The notes beneath the pieces are model-generated. The model worked only from the letters and a program-made list of their open reading frames with translations. It had not been told where the DNA came from and made no database searches. Source: Triglochin maritima (lineage: Eukaryota > Streptophyta > Magnoliopsida > Alismatales > Juncaginaceae). Taken from it: 64,000 nt of DNA. Made by a program: the position numbers and the translations under genes. How positions within the stretch are numbered: position 1 is the first letter of the stretch; each line of letters starts with the position of its first letter. Positions 47,284 through 59,287 of the stretch are shown one piece after another. Where the stretch lies: contig OY821788.1 in NCBI GenBank assembly GCA_963682175.1, forward strand, positions 15,270,001 to 15,334,000, read 5' to 3'.

Positions 47284-48403
47284 GGCCCGTAAGTCCACAC
47301 CTACCACATCCGGGAGTAGCGACCTGAGCTACAGGAGCTCGGTCCAACTCTAAACTCTCAATCCTACGCATGAGAGCAGTCATTTTCGCCTCAGACGCGA
47401 TAGTTGACTCAACTTGATATGATCCAGCTCGACCAGAAGACCTGGCGGCTGGTGGCTCTCTCATGGTGTCCCACTCAAAGGTACATTCAGCCATCAATTC
47501 AAAAGTGTCTCATGCCTCATTGATGAGTTTCATTTGGAAATCACCCTGACACTTCGACTCCAACAATGTACGCGTGTTGTAGTTGAGGCCCTCATAAACA
47601 ATCTGGCATAGCTGCCAAAGCTCAATTCCATGATGAGGGCACTGCAAAAGAAGGTCCTTGAACCTCTCAAAGAAAGTATAAAATGATTCGGTCTCAGTCT
47701 GATACATTTGGTGTATCTGGTGCCGTATCTGTTGAGTCTTCCGTTGAGGGGAGAATCTCTTCAAAAATACGGTCACAAAGTCATCCCAAGAGCGAATAGA
47801 GCTCGCCGGGAGGCTGTACATCCATTTCTTTGCGTTATCATTTAATGCGAAAAAAATCATCCTCAACCGGACTGAATCCTCATCAAGCTGTTGAAGCTTG
47901 AACATGAAGCACACTTCCTCGAATTCACGTATAAAAATATACGGATCCTCCTTATTGGAAGTGAAGGTAGGAAGCATGCTCACATACTGAGGTTTCAGCT
48001 CATAGTTGTTCCCGCGAGCTGGGGGAAGAACTATGCAAGAAGGTTGCGCGGCCCGAACAGGATGAGTCCGCTCCCACAAAGTCATCGGTCTATCCTGTCG
48101 AGCTAAAGGTGGTGGTGCACCAAGAACTCGATCCTGACCAAAGCCCTCTTCCTCTCGAGTCAGAGGAGGAGAAGGAGGTCTACATGGTGGTGGGAGTGGA
48201 CCAAGGTAATCCATGTATGGACCCCGGTCTCCCCCGTCACCACAAGAAGACTCGGTCTCATGCTCCAAAGGAGCACAAGGCGGAGATGGTCGATCACCAA
48301 GACCGTCCATCTCAGAAAAATGCACTCTCTCAAGTCGAGCGCTCTCACCAGAACGAGCCCAGCCTCGCATAAAATGCTTGACTCGACTCGAAAAAACACA
48401 CAA
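47284..48403 (-). pseudogene. Gag N-terminal region and capsid core of element A
   Basis: Minus strand; start uncertain. The N-terminus is Pro/Glu-rich (PPPCRPPSPPLTREEEGF). At about residues 165-290 there is a capsid-type retrotransposon gag core (FEEVCFMFKLQQLDEDSVRL, AKKWMYSLP, FLKRFSPQRKTQQIRHQI, FYTFFERFKDLLLQCPHHG, YEGLNYNTRTLLES). An in-frame TGA at 47512-47510 follows LINEA. Then AECTFEW, a linker, and the zinc knuckle CGRCGLTGHE, cut by the LTR at 47278. Gag would form the virus-like particle and bind element RNA. Confidence 0.8.
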
Positions 48404-49425
48404 CAGAAGGTGTGCTCAGAGGAGGAGACTAGTCGTAGAAACTAAACGAGGAGAGGACTCAAATGAGGAGTGAAGAATCCTAGAGCTAGCGTGGGTAGTG
48501 GGTGAAGGTAGAAGCCTAATCTAGCAAGCACGGCTCAAACAATGTAAGACAATGGGTCCTTAGGCTAGACGACGCCTAACTTTGAGGTCACTAGCCTCAA
48601 CACGCCTCACCTCCCTACAACGAAGACCACAATGCCCAGCAAGTGATACCAGATCCGGAGATCCAGTACCTCCTACTATCGACAAGGTAGGCAACACCGA
48701 TCATGCCATGACGGTCTCAACTAGATTACTCTCCTAGTGCATCCACAATCCTTAGGGCCAATGTCTACTTGCTTTTAAAATTAAGGCTTTGATTAAGAGT
48801 GATTTTTGGGGCCAACGAAAGGGTGATGAAATCCCCCACCTTATCTTTTATGGGACAACCCCTCCTTAGTAGCGTTTTGATCTTAAATCTAGCAATCAAC
48901 AATCCAATCAAACGCTCAACTCACTCTTGTCCTGATGCAGCTTATTAACTAATGCATGATCGAAACATGCATGAATGAGAGATTTGGGTGCATGTACCTC
49001 ACGCCAGCAATCAACAACAAAATGTAAAGCAAAGAAAAGACAAATGCATGCAAGGTCTACAAATGATGCATGACCTAGATGGCAAGAAGTCTAATCTTTT
49101 GCTTTGAGTTTTATGGCCCAAGTTGATAAAAGGGGATTGATTTTTAATCTGGGAGCAAACTAGAAGTTACAGCATGCAAGATAGTGCTCCCAGATAACTA
49201 CAATGGACTAAACAACAACCATAACAAAATTGAGAGAAAGCTAAGCTTACCAGGCCGCCAAGTGGCGGTCCCAGACCGCTGATTGGCGGTCACTGTTGAG
49301 TGTTTTTCTCTCAAGTTCCTCCAGTCGTTTCCCTTTGATCCTCAGGATCCCTAAAACAAATCAAAACTAAAAAAGAAAAATTAAAACCACTTGAATCGTC
49401 CAAACTAAAGTCTGGACAGAGCACC
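48404..49425 (-). other. Leader of element A with GC-rich palindromes
   Basis: No gene. Palindromes GGCCGCCAAGTGGCGGTC (49253-49270) and GACCGCTGATTGGCGGTC (49274-49291) lie about 150 bp inside the primer site, as in element C. Confidence 0.65.
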
Positions 49426-49443
49426 TCCCCGGTAACGGCGCCA
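49426..49443 (-). promoter_or_regulatory. Primer-binding site of element A (tRNA-Asp type)
   Basis: On the minus strand TGGCGCCGTTACCGGGGA, one mismatch to the tRNA-Asp 3' end complement, six bases inside the 5' LTR. Confidence 0.88.
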
Positions 49444-49449
49444 AAAACT

Positions 49450-50967
49450 TGATTGATACGTTTTATAATTAACCGCAAGTGCACGGTCGCGTTAAAGCGG
49501 TGGCAAATACGGGTCGATCCACAGGGAGGTGTGTCGACTTTAGTTTGTGCGAAGGCGAGTGGGAAAGAAAGGAGAGAAAGAATTGATGATCAAACTACAC
49601 TACAATGCAAAAAGGAAATGGAAGAGAAGCAATAAAACTAAACCCCATAGGGGGTAGAGAAATAATGTGAATATAAAGATGTGTGTGTGTGTTCAATTAT
49701 GCTCCTCACAACATGTAGTGCATCAAATCATAAAACTAAATCCAACTTTGCCTCCACATGAAATAAGATAAGATCATATCATTAAAACATACAAGACAAT
49801 AATTGGAATGAAGCTAAATGAACTCATGTATAAAGACTAGACCCTACTATGCCTCCACATGAATTAAGATAACACATTATCATTAAAACATACAAGACAT
49901 TAACCAAGGTAAAGGCAACAAGAGTACATGCACTACAAATTGTGTTTCCAATATTAATTCCATCCATATCCTCACCTTATCATTCCCCATAAAATAGGTC
50001 CATTGATCTAAGCATAAGCTAAGCTTCATTCAAGAGCATTAACATATCAAAGATAAGAGTGAAATCCCATTAGATGGTTATGGAAATCATATAAGGCTCA
50101 AGGGATTAAGATAACACACACCTAATACACCACATGATCATATCACATATTTCTCCACCCACCAAATGGGGATGGAACTACTCACTAATCATTACGCTAC
50201 AACCTACATTAAAATGAAACATTCTACTGAAATGAAATTAAACTAAGCAACCAAGGAATATTAAAGAAACTAAAGAAGCATGAAAGCATATGAAAGGAAA
50301 TTAAACTAAGAAAGAAACAACATAACTAAAGGAAAACATCGATTTATTACTCACTCAATTACAAGTAGCATCTCTCCACCAGGGTTTTTGCTTCAAGGAT
50401 TAAATCCTAGTAGAGAGGATGGCCACCAAGAGAGAGATGGGGTACAAGAGAGGAGGGAGAGTTCTATTTATAGCCATAGAAAAAGGTAATCCGGGACATT
50501 CCCCCGGTATGGGACTAAACAAATTCCAAAAATAGCCTAAACACACACTAATACATGTGTCTGCGAAGTTTTAGCGGATCCGGACCGCCAATTAGCGGTC
50601 TATCATTCTAGATCCGTCTGGAATTTGTTGTGGGCTTTTCTGGATGTGTTTGTTGGTCTTGGATGCATATACTTTGTTTCTTGGAGCTCCGACCTGAATT
50701 GAATTGCCAAAATACTGCCCATGATGGTGTGGAGTTTTCTGTTTTGCTCTTTGGTCCTTCTATCTTGCATTCAGGTCTTTCGATCTTGCATCTTAGTCCT
50801 CGAGTCTCTCAACTCAGTCTTTTTTCCTTCTTTTAGGTCCTTTCATGCCTCTTCTCTTCAAACCTCTTTATTTCTGAAATTCAAACATAAAGCTCATTAC
50901 GTAGCATTGTTTAGGTGAAAGATAATGGATATAAGATACAAATATAAGCATGAACTGATGTCAATCA
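49450..50967 (-). repeat. 5' LTR of element A
   Basis: 1518 bp, TGATTGA..TCAATCA, palindrome GACCGCCAATTAGCGGTC at 50583-50600. The TATA-like TATTTATAGCC segment (minus GGCTATAAATA) lies at 50466-50476. Confidence 0.92.
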
Positions 50968-51341
50968 TCCCTCCTCACTTGGCATACCTTTGAGTTCGTC
51001 GGAGCTCCGACCATCACGGACAACCACCTCCTTTGCCGTCGTGCACCTCTGGCAGACACAAAGCCCCCGGTCACCTCCTTGTGCCAAGCTCCATGCCGAC
51101 AACACCTCCAAGCCACATGCTTCCTTCTTGTACTGCCACCAACTCTTGCAACCTCCAGACGCCGGCAACCCATGGAGAGAGGAAGAGTTTGGGTGGGAGA
51201 AGAGAGTGGGTTGGGGTCGAGAAGAGTTGTGTGTTTTTCTCCAAAGAAATACACACAAAATCCAAACTAAGAATCCACCTTTCTTAATTTCCTCTCAAAA
51301 CATGATCAACCACTTAGATTAGATTAAGACTTAACATAAAG

Positions 51342-51739
51342 CAAATACCATTCTATCAACAATGTGACAATCGTTTTAAGTCTCGTTTTGTATTCCTGCA
51401 CACTAAAAACTTACAATACTGACAAACGTTTCCATAACCCTAACGTTCCTTATATTATGATTGTCCTGTCAGTGTATGTGTGTATTGAGGGTCACAATCC
51501 AAGGGTTTTAACCATAAAATATGATAATTAGTTTATATAGTGGATCAACCATATGTAGTATTAAAGAAAATGGGAACTGTAAATCCGGTTGTATGTGTGT
51601 ATCCAAAGAATGCACCATTCCAATGGGTTTGGATGCCATAACTCATATAGAAACCAACATATATATAACTAATAATTATGGTTAATTATGGTATTTATAC
51701 GATTAAAAAACATGACAAAATATGGAAACTAGTGATAGA
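51342..51739. other. AT-rich DNA, no gene
   Basis: Nothing coding. About 50 bp near 51667-51720 (AACTAATAATTATGGTTAAT) recurs in diverged form at 53696-53750, on the other side of the next LTR. Confidence 0.5.
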
Positions 51740-51744
51740 CAACT

Positions 51745-53472
51745 TGTTATATCCTAACCCTTGCTTAATGGGTTTATTGTGTTTTAGGTTGTGGATTAGA
51801 GGAGGTTGAGATGGATTGAGATGGACGGCTGAGATGAGTGGAGGAGAAGAGTATAAAAGGTGATTTTCTCTCTCCTTCTCTCACTTCTCTCTCACTCGCG
51901 TGACTCTCTCTCAGCTACCGGAGCGTGATGGTGTGGATTCGGTGAGGAAGACGACTCGGTGGAGTGCGCGAGGATCGCGTTAATCGGTTGCTCGGGTGGG
52001 TTCTCCGGAGAAGGAGAAGAAGTGCTCGTGGAAGTGACATTCGTGGGTTCTTCAAGGGCTTCTTCAAGCCTTAAAGGTATACCAAGCTTTGGTTTAATTC
52101 TCCCTTAAGCCTTCGTGAGGATTGGAGTGGTCGACGGTAGGCCGAAAGGCTCGTCTGACTTGTGTAGGAGATTTCTGCACGGGAACGGTCGACCGGGGAA
52201 GTGGTTTGGTCGACCGGATGTAGTGTATTTTGTGCGACATCTCTCGCACCGGTCGAACGATACCCTTGGGTGGTCGACCGGTTTTGCGTGTTGGGCGAGA
52301 AGATGGAGACTCTGGGTGTTTTCGGTCGGACGAGACTCCTTTGCTGGTAGACCGAAAACACTGTCGTAGCTCGGTTGGGGCATTGACCATCCAAACGGTC
52401 GACCGCTCGTTGACTTGTCTGACCTATGACTTAAGTTCACTTAATGGGGGTCCGACTAATTGCTTGGTTCGGTCGACCGGTGTGATGTAGATAGATGGTA
52501 GAATCTACTGGTGGAAATCGATCGACCGTGGGCTTGTGTTGTTCGACCGTTTATGCTTAATGAGCAAAGGAGGATTTCTACTGGTTGATTTCGATCGAAC
52601 GGGGTCCCTTTGCCGTTCGACCGGTTGGACGTTATTTCGGTTAATTTCAAAACAGTAGTAGGGTTTCGGTCGACCGTGTGAGGTTTGTCGTTCGACCGTT
52701 TGGGCACTATTTTGCATATAGATGCTTGTGGTGTTGTGGTTTGGATCTGCTTCGAAGGTAATGGGTCACCGACCTTTTTGGGGCGACGGTACGGACATGC
52801 CGGCCTGAGAGAAAGATCGTGGTTGTGGCTCTATGGAGCGGGTGCCTTGTGAGCACATTTGTTGTGGCCGAGACTCTTACCGGCGGTGCCTTGTGTGCAC
52901 GAGTGATTGTAGGGTTGGGGTGAGAGGACCCCTGAGACCCGGGCCGATGATTTTCCGGCGGTGTCATGTGTGCACGAGTAATTGGGGGTTGGGGTGACAA
53001 GACCTTTGAAACCCGAGTTGTGCCGTCAACTGCGGTTGGGAGAGAGATCTCTAGAGCCCAGTTGGACGGTGGCAGATGTGTTGTTCATTGCATTCTTCAT
53101 TTCATGTCTCATATATATATATATATATATATGTTATGTTCATATCTTAGGGGTTTTGCATACGGGGTTTCCCTATGGGAAACTCAGGCATTGTTGTGTT
53201 GCATGTCAGGTCATGCACGTCAGTAGGTGGTGGTGACTGTGGGCAGGAGCACCGAGACCAGATCCTGTCCTTCTTTCAGATTTTGAGGTGGATGATTTCC
53301 CTTGTATATGTGTTTGTATATCTTTTGTGTTGGGTTGTAATCATCATTGACTCTTGTATTAATTCAGTATACCACTTTATATATATATATGATGGTGCTT
53401 TGGTAACGGCCCTGATGTTGATCCTTGTATCTTTTAAAAGTTCAAATTTTCCGTTATTTTCGGGACGTTACA
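51745..53472 (+). mobile_element. Gypsy-type solo LTR with palindromic boxes
   Basis: 1728 bp, TGTTATATCC to GGGACGTTACA, perfect TSD CAACT (51740-51744, 53473-53477). Relative of the LTR at 29794 (same promoter-like segment GTATAAAAGG at 51851, then a leader, boxes at 52186-52700, and TGTTACA-type end). 52841-53000 has imperfect repeats of GGTGCCTTGTGTGCACGAGT, and 53109-53131 an (AT)n tract. Confidence 0.9.
53109..53131. repeat. (AT)n microsatellite
   Basis: Eleven or so AT units inside the solo LTR 51745-53472. Confidence 0.9.
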
Positions 53473-53477
53473 CAACT

Positions 53478-56311
53478 AACTTTGGTGGGAATGTTTTGCA
53501 TTATTTTCTAGAATAGTGATGTTTTTAGTGCCTTTTAGCACATAGGAGGATTTTACCATACTATCAATTGACATTCTATCATCATCATTTGAAGAATTTT
53601 CAACTTTAACCATATCGGTGTAAGAGATGAGCTCTCATATTTTCGAGCACGACGAATATACGAATCTGGAATATAATATAACCTCAACACGTACGTAACT
53701 AATAGTTATGGTTTATTATGGTATTTCTATGAATAAAAAATATGATGAAGTTATAGATTCACTTTATCACATCAGCGCAATAATAATAGAAGACTCACGA
53801 TATAAATTAATGCATGTTAGAATGTCAATAGTTACGTATATTGAAAAATCAATATACACATAGATTATCACGCCAATAATTTTAGAAACAAATTAAATAG
53901 TTAATAAAAATTCGTATATGCAACTTAAAAGATCGTGTCTATCCACGTCAGAAGTGTCATAAAGGATGTGTTAAAAACGAAATTCATAAATCATTTTTCT
54001 TTGAACATTAATCTCATTCCCACCTTCTAGAGCTTTCAACGGAGCTAATTCAGAGAACTTGAATGAGCATCTGGAATTAAAAAAAGTTCTCGCATTTATA
54101 TCAAAATCTAAATTCTTCTAATGTTAATGACAACATTTGTATTTATTCATCGCATCTGGTCGAATGTAGATATTATCTAAATCCAAAAGAGAACATACGC
54201 ATTGGATATCTGAATCTAAATTTGAATCCAATCCAACTATACGCTCCCAAAACTATAATTTATTTTTTGTACACCGAATATCCCACTTAAAAAGCAAATT
54301 AGAAGCAATCGATACTGGACAACATATAATCATTTATATATAAAGAGGGTATATATACAGAGAGAGAGAGAAAATGTGGTTGTACGAGTCATTATAGCTA
54401 ATTTTGTTGTCACTTAAAAATAAGTTATTTTGGAGTCAACTTTTAAAAATCAAAATTTATCACATGTGTTCTTATCTATTAAGCTTTGACATATTAAAAA
54501 TTAAGGTTGACCAAGTTAACTTCACCCTTAATCTAAAATCTCCGTGAAGTGTTCGAGTAGAGGTCTATAATGGTCCATTTGATTTGAAAATGTTACTACA
54601 TGTTCCACATACACCTGTAAACTTTCAAAGCAAAAAAACTAATCGGAAGTGTCTAAAAATGAGGTGTCATAGCCAAGATGACTAATTAAGTTCACATCCA
54701 AGCATCTCAAGGATACATACAAATCTCTCTCGATTCTCCTTTCGTGTCTAACATCCAATTGATTAGAGGTAAGTTCACATACAAATCTCAAAATCAAAAT
54801 ACAGATTGTAGGCAAACATGGGATGAAGATATCTCTCTCGATTCAAAGTGTTGGGAATATACAAGTGAAGTGTGAGGACATAATACCTACGCGTGATTTA
54901 CCTTTACGAACACAACAAAAGATGATCAGAGTGTCGTTCATGATGCAAAAGTCTTCTCACCTGTTGGGTTTCAACTCTCATGAAGATGGAACGCAGATTC
55001 ACGACCCAAGAGTCTTGTTGGTATACACAAATGGAGAATCGAGAGAAACAATTTTTTAGTGTGGGAGGAAGAGGAAAATAATTGTTATGTCTCAAGGAAT
55101 TAAACCATAATTCTCTTTTATATACACCAAAGGTTTGTAACCATTATGTATCTATGATCTTCAATCATGGACAATCAGATTACACCACGTGTCACCCATG
55201 TGTCCCATGTACCCCTTGGGTATATCAAACCAATACAAAGGCAGATCCGCAAGAACTCGACAGAATACCAAGCATGATCACGATATCAGCAAAAACAAAA
55301 CATACCCAGTTAGCACATGGGATGTGCAATGGATTCAAATAAGTACACAAAATCAAACTAACTTCCTCATTCATTTTTCTAAAAATCGCTAATTTCATTT
55401 GGTTATAGCCATGTTCTAGTGGGTTCATTTGCATCAACTTGGTTGAAGTACAAACCAGCACTAAATCCAGTTTTAGTCCAAATTGAAACTTAAAAAGCTC
55501 ACACCATTCCATGTAACTTACATAGACTACAAACACCATTGAAATGTTCAATCTTGGACCCGTAAAACTAGTACAAAGCTTGTGGAAGGTCATTCAAATG
55601 TTCATGCAGGTTACCAACGACTCCTCCGACATGCTTTGATGATCTTAGGTGAGATCCCCTTTGGAGGAGGAGGGGAAGAAAAAGGTGTTGGGACTCTCCC
55701 TGTTATTTGGTAACAAAATGAAATGTTTTCTCCCAAAGAGCCCCCGAAAAAATGTCCACATTTGAAAATAAAAATAACATAATATCCCCAAACAAACACT
55801 TGAAAGAGGAGTAAGATACAAATTATGCTTTACATGATTCCAACTATGAATACATATTTGGTTGCACAATACGTGAGTAACTCATGACGCCTGATGTTTC
55901 TATTGCAGATAAATGAGGGTGATTCTTATGACAACTGAATTATTGTAATCAAGATTGAATTGACTTGCACAATGAATCATCAATGCATGCTAGTTGAGAT
56001 AATGAGGATTTGAATCAATCCCTATTATTTGATCACGTCTCCAACAGATCAAGATGGTTATGCTTGAATTTCAGCTTTATAGTCCCTCTGATTGGGGTTC
56101 AAAACTGAAATTTCGTATACTTTGACTATGCTTGTTCTCTTTTATAGTTTTTCAAACTATAATTTTCTACAACTCTGTCTTCCTCATGAACATTAGTAGA
56201 TTAATAAAGTATTGTTCTGTTCTCGATAGATCAGTTTTCAAAAAAAAAAATGTACGATCAAAACATTAACCCGAAATTACAATTTACCAAGCCAGATAAA
56301 CACAAATCGGT
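53478..56311. other. AT-rich intergenic DNA, no firm gene
   Basis: Contains (GA)n at 54358-54373. A text TGTTGGGAATATAC at 54850 looks like a copia LTR start, but no matching end or duplication was found. Short ORFs at 54823-55059 and 55225-55593 have no recognisable domain. Confidence 0.4.
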
Positions 56312-59287
56312 TCAATTCAATTCATTTTTCTCGTTGGACAGTGAATATATCACAAAAATGCATAATGGAACTACAAGGAATGCCGCAAGTTTAAGTAATT
56401 CCTCTGCGTCTTTCGAGATCACACCAATTTTAGACCAATCCCCACTGTACCTGTAGATTTTAGAATATCAGAATTTAGAACAACCAAAAACTCAGTCTAC
56501 AACATCAACTTAACCCCAATGCCTCAGAAGAGGCTCCCGCCTAAGCGAGGTAAGGGGGGGTCGGATGTACGCAACCCTACCACTGTAAAACAGTGAGGTT
56601 GTTTCCAATTGACCCAAATGATGCAAATGCAACTGACCATCTGCGATTCCACAATAAAAGAAATTCAGTCTACAAACAATAGAAATTTTGATTTACCTGA
56701 GAACTATTAGTATTCAGAATTTTCAATCTAGATACAAAGGAACATAATCCATTCAATAAAATTACACAACGAGCACATTACCTAGAAGAAAAAAGAAAAG
56801 AAATGCTACACTGGCAATTTATTCTCAAATTCCCCAGTCCATGAAGCTAACATCAAGCCATATATCCTTATGATCGCAAATATAGTACTTTAGACAAACT
56901 AATTTTGTTGAGAAATCTGGGTTCCACACGTATCTGAACATAACTAGAGTATATGTACAAATCCTGAAAATCAAAATGAAGTGAATCAGTTCCTATGCAC
57001 ATGTCCTTCAACTTTCTCTGTCGTATAGACATTCACATACAAATGTATGTTTTGTGTCTTCGATTCAGCTTCTAAACCTTGCAAAGCCACCTTAAAATGA
57101 TCTTCTATTTTTACTTTTTTTTTAATATCTGATGGTATTCATTCAATACCCATGAAGAATTGGTTCGTTAATGCTCTCATAGAATTATGTTATTTATGTG
57201 TTTCTGATAGGAGCGTTTATTTTCTCAAATTACAATTTCTAAATCTGTTAATTTTTAACTAGTCCATTACTGTACGATTTCATACAATTTTCTTTTGTGA
57301 TTCAGTTTTTTCAACTAAAACCTCATTTCTGTCCAAAGAAATGATATAACTATGCCAAAAACTGGAAGATATGTACTACCTTTATCCAAACTAATGGTCA
57401 AATGTTTACTTTAAAATTTTCTCTAAATTTAGGTTACGTATTTCATGTCTCTGTTACAATCATAATCCATTGTTTTGGTTTTCAGTATACTACATTATGA
57501 TCACAATTCACAAGGATTATCAAAAAGTAAAAAGATTAGACCATAAGGGGTGGATTACAAGTCGTAGGAAAACAATAACCAAATGAGAACAGATAGATAA
57601 CTTAATCAAGTAACAATTTTCATATATTTTGAATAATTTTCAGTTGTGCTGATGAAAGAATTTGGTTTTAACAAAACTAACTGTGGTATTGTTTTCAGGA
57701 TTGTCATTGTAAATGAATAAAAGGATGAAATTTGATTTCGCACACATTGTAAGCCAGATACGACTAAATGGACGTTACTTAATATTTTGGACTTCCAAAC
57801 ATTATCTGTTGGTATTTCGTAAAAATTGCTAGACTTCATCACCAAAGCCGATAAATTGCAATATGTGCCAACTGCAAAACCATTTCTAATAGACCAGCTT
57901 TGAATTCAATAATTGATTCAGAAAAATCATACTTCCATAGTCCGAACACAACTCTCCTTTCAAAACTCAACGATTACGAACTTCAAGTTGATTGTTAGAC
58001 CGTTACATTTTCGGGAAATTAAAAAACCTAAAGTTAAATATGATTTTGTAAACCTACTTCAACACTTGTGACTCTTTTAATATCTAAAATAATCAAACCC
58101 TGATGGTGGAAGTTCTAAAGATGCATGTCTATTGAATCCACCAATTTTTACCTGTAAATCACATCTAAAAGAATGTACGAAAGAAAGCCCTGCAGTTGGC
58201 TATACTGGAGAAATCAATGAAGACAGTAGTTGATTTACAGTTTCAAAATCTATTCAGTTAGTCCTGCATTCACTGTGTATTATTATTTACGAGAGGAAAT
58301 CATAAGGTGGCATCTCTTGATTACGTACTAATAGAATTGATTGATATGATCTTAAAGATGTCAACAATCCAAAGCAACCATTAGTCGGGTTCTAGAATAT
58401 ATCTAGTACCATACCCAGCTATTACTTGGTTTTCAAAGAGTTGCAACATGAGGTAGCGTGACTTGTGTATAGAACATATACAACAAAGGGTTTTAATTGA
58501 GCTTGTAGCTGTTGTGCAAACCGAATCTGCTAGTAAACAATGACTTACAATTCCACATTATAAACAATGACTTTAATCAATTTAAAAATGCGGTAAAAAC
58601 AAATTGCATATATTAAATACCATCCGAGTTATATAAAGTTTTACTAATGACAATCTGATGTCCCAATCATGGTCATATGAAAATAACATGCTGATCATAT
58701 ATTTTCATAACCAAAATAGTTAGCCATCCAAACAAAGAAACACAAATTACTTGTACTTGGAAAACTCAAATTCATATTCACAAAGTACCTACACCTACCT
58801 TAATTCGTGTGAGATATAACTTCATAGTCTCACTCTTACAAGCTAGCTTTTGTGTTTGGGTTCTCGTATCATGACCTAGCCAGGCCCGTAAAAGTTTAGA
58901 GTTGTAAATATCTCGTAACTCCAAATTCCTTTCAAAATCTACAAATGCTTCATCCAAATTAAAGTACAATAATTGGAATTTTAAGACACACTAACTCATT
59001 GGGAAGGAACAAACAATGATAAACTTGAAGAAGAAAAACAAAAAAAACAAACAAGAGGTGCTGACCGACCCGGCATCAATGAATCCCAGAGCAAAGACGG
59101 CAATGGCCGATCTGGCAAGAAGGGATTTGGTGAGCTTCGGAGGGAAGCCTATGGGTTGCTGCTGCCTCTTGGTGGTGAAATCTTGCTTCTTTATTGCCAC
59201 CACTTTGAGTCTGATGCGGGGAAGTTGGGATGGGGCTCTCCTGGATAGGAGGAGGCTTGGTCGCCACACACTTGCAACCAGTGCCAT
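56312..59287 (-). CDS. Two-exon gene for a small probable chloroplast membrane protein
   Basis: Minus strand: exon 1 59287-59070, intron 59069-56451 (GT..AG), exon 2 56450-56312, TGA stop. 118 residues. The split Gly codon joins cleanly, and reading continues from ALGFIDAG into YSGDWSKIGVIS. Residues 1-40 are rich in Ser, Arg, Leu and hydroxyl residues (MALVASVWRPSLLLSRR), a typical plastid transit peptide. Two hydrophobic segments follow: SLLARSAIAVFALGFIDAG and LLKLAAFLVVPLCIFVIYSL. From memory this resembles a conserved plant family of unknown function (DUF7887-like, an Arabidopsis chloroplast hypothetical protein); the family name is inference. ATG 59287 was chosen because the codon 11 residues upstream in the open frame is TTG, not ATG. 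The intron holds an Au-like SINE. This is the only intact-looking gene in the window. Confidence 0.82.
56515..56625 (+). mobile_element. Au-like SINE 3' fragment in an intron
   Basis: Text such as GAGGCTCCCGCCTAAGCGAG, GGATGTACGCAACCCTACC and GAGGTTGTTTCCAATTGACC matches what I recall of the 3' part of the plant Au SINE family. The promoter half is not visible. It lies in the intron of the 56312-59287 gene. Confidence 0.65.

Larger units (their letters stand above)
40673..50967 (-). mobile_element. Athila-like retrotransposon A, lacking RT and integrase
   Basis: LTRs 40673-42226 (3') and 49450-50967 (5') begin TGATTGA and end TCAATCA. The flanking 5-mers TCCCC (40668-40672) and TCCCT (50968-50972) differ at one base. 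On the minus strand: 5' LTR, primer site 49443-49426, leader with palindromes, gag (split by a copia solo LTR), protease, accessory ORF, internal PPT, 3' region, PPT, 3' LTR. No reverse transcriptase, RNase H or integrase text is present between 44329 and 42227. The LTRs differ by a (TG)n length change, a short indel near 41500 and scattered substitutions, so A is older than B. Confidence 0.9.
36349..51336 (-). mobile_element. Old gypsy-type solo LTR (F) split by three nested elements
   Basis: The left end TGTAAGGTCCC (36349) and right end CTTAACA (51336) have TSD TAAAG on both sides (36344-36348, 51337-51341). Removing the nested insertions 37522-39097, 39168-40649 and 40673-50967 leaves about 1.6 kb. 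On the minus strand it runs TGTTAAG..GGGACCTTACA, with the same end type as the solo LTRs at 29794 and 51745. Short leftovers of F lie between the nested elements (39103-39162, 40655-40667). The right part (50973-51336) has overlapping open frames on both strands, which I take as LTR sequence and not genes. Confidence 0.75.

Noticed and set aside
50961..51322. Protein-coding gene with overlapping frames on both strands
   Set aside because: It is the end of gypsy LTR F, limited by TSD TAAAG at 51337-51341; GC-rich sequence keeps many frames open.
54850..55600. Copia LTR beginning TGTTGGGAATATAC
   Set aside because: No matching end or target duplication was found, so I left it as a note only.
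56451..59069. Additional genes inside the long intron (for example 58778-58969)
   Set aside because: Short frames without domains; the intron borders and the continuing protein across it are clear.
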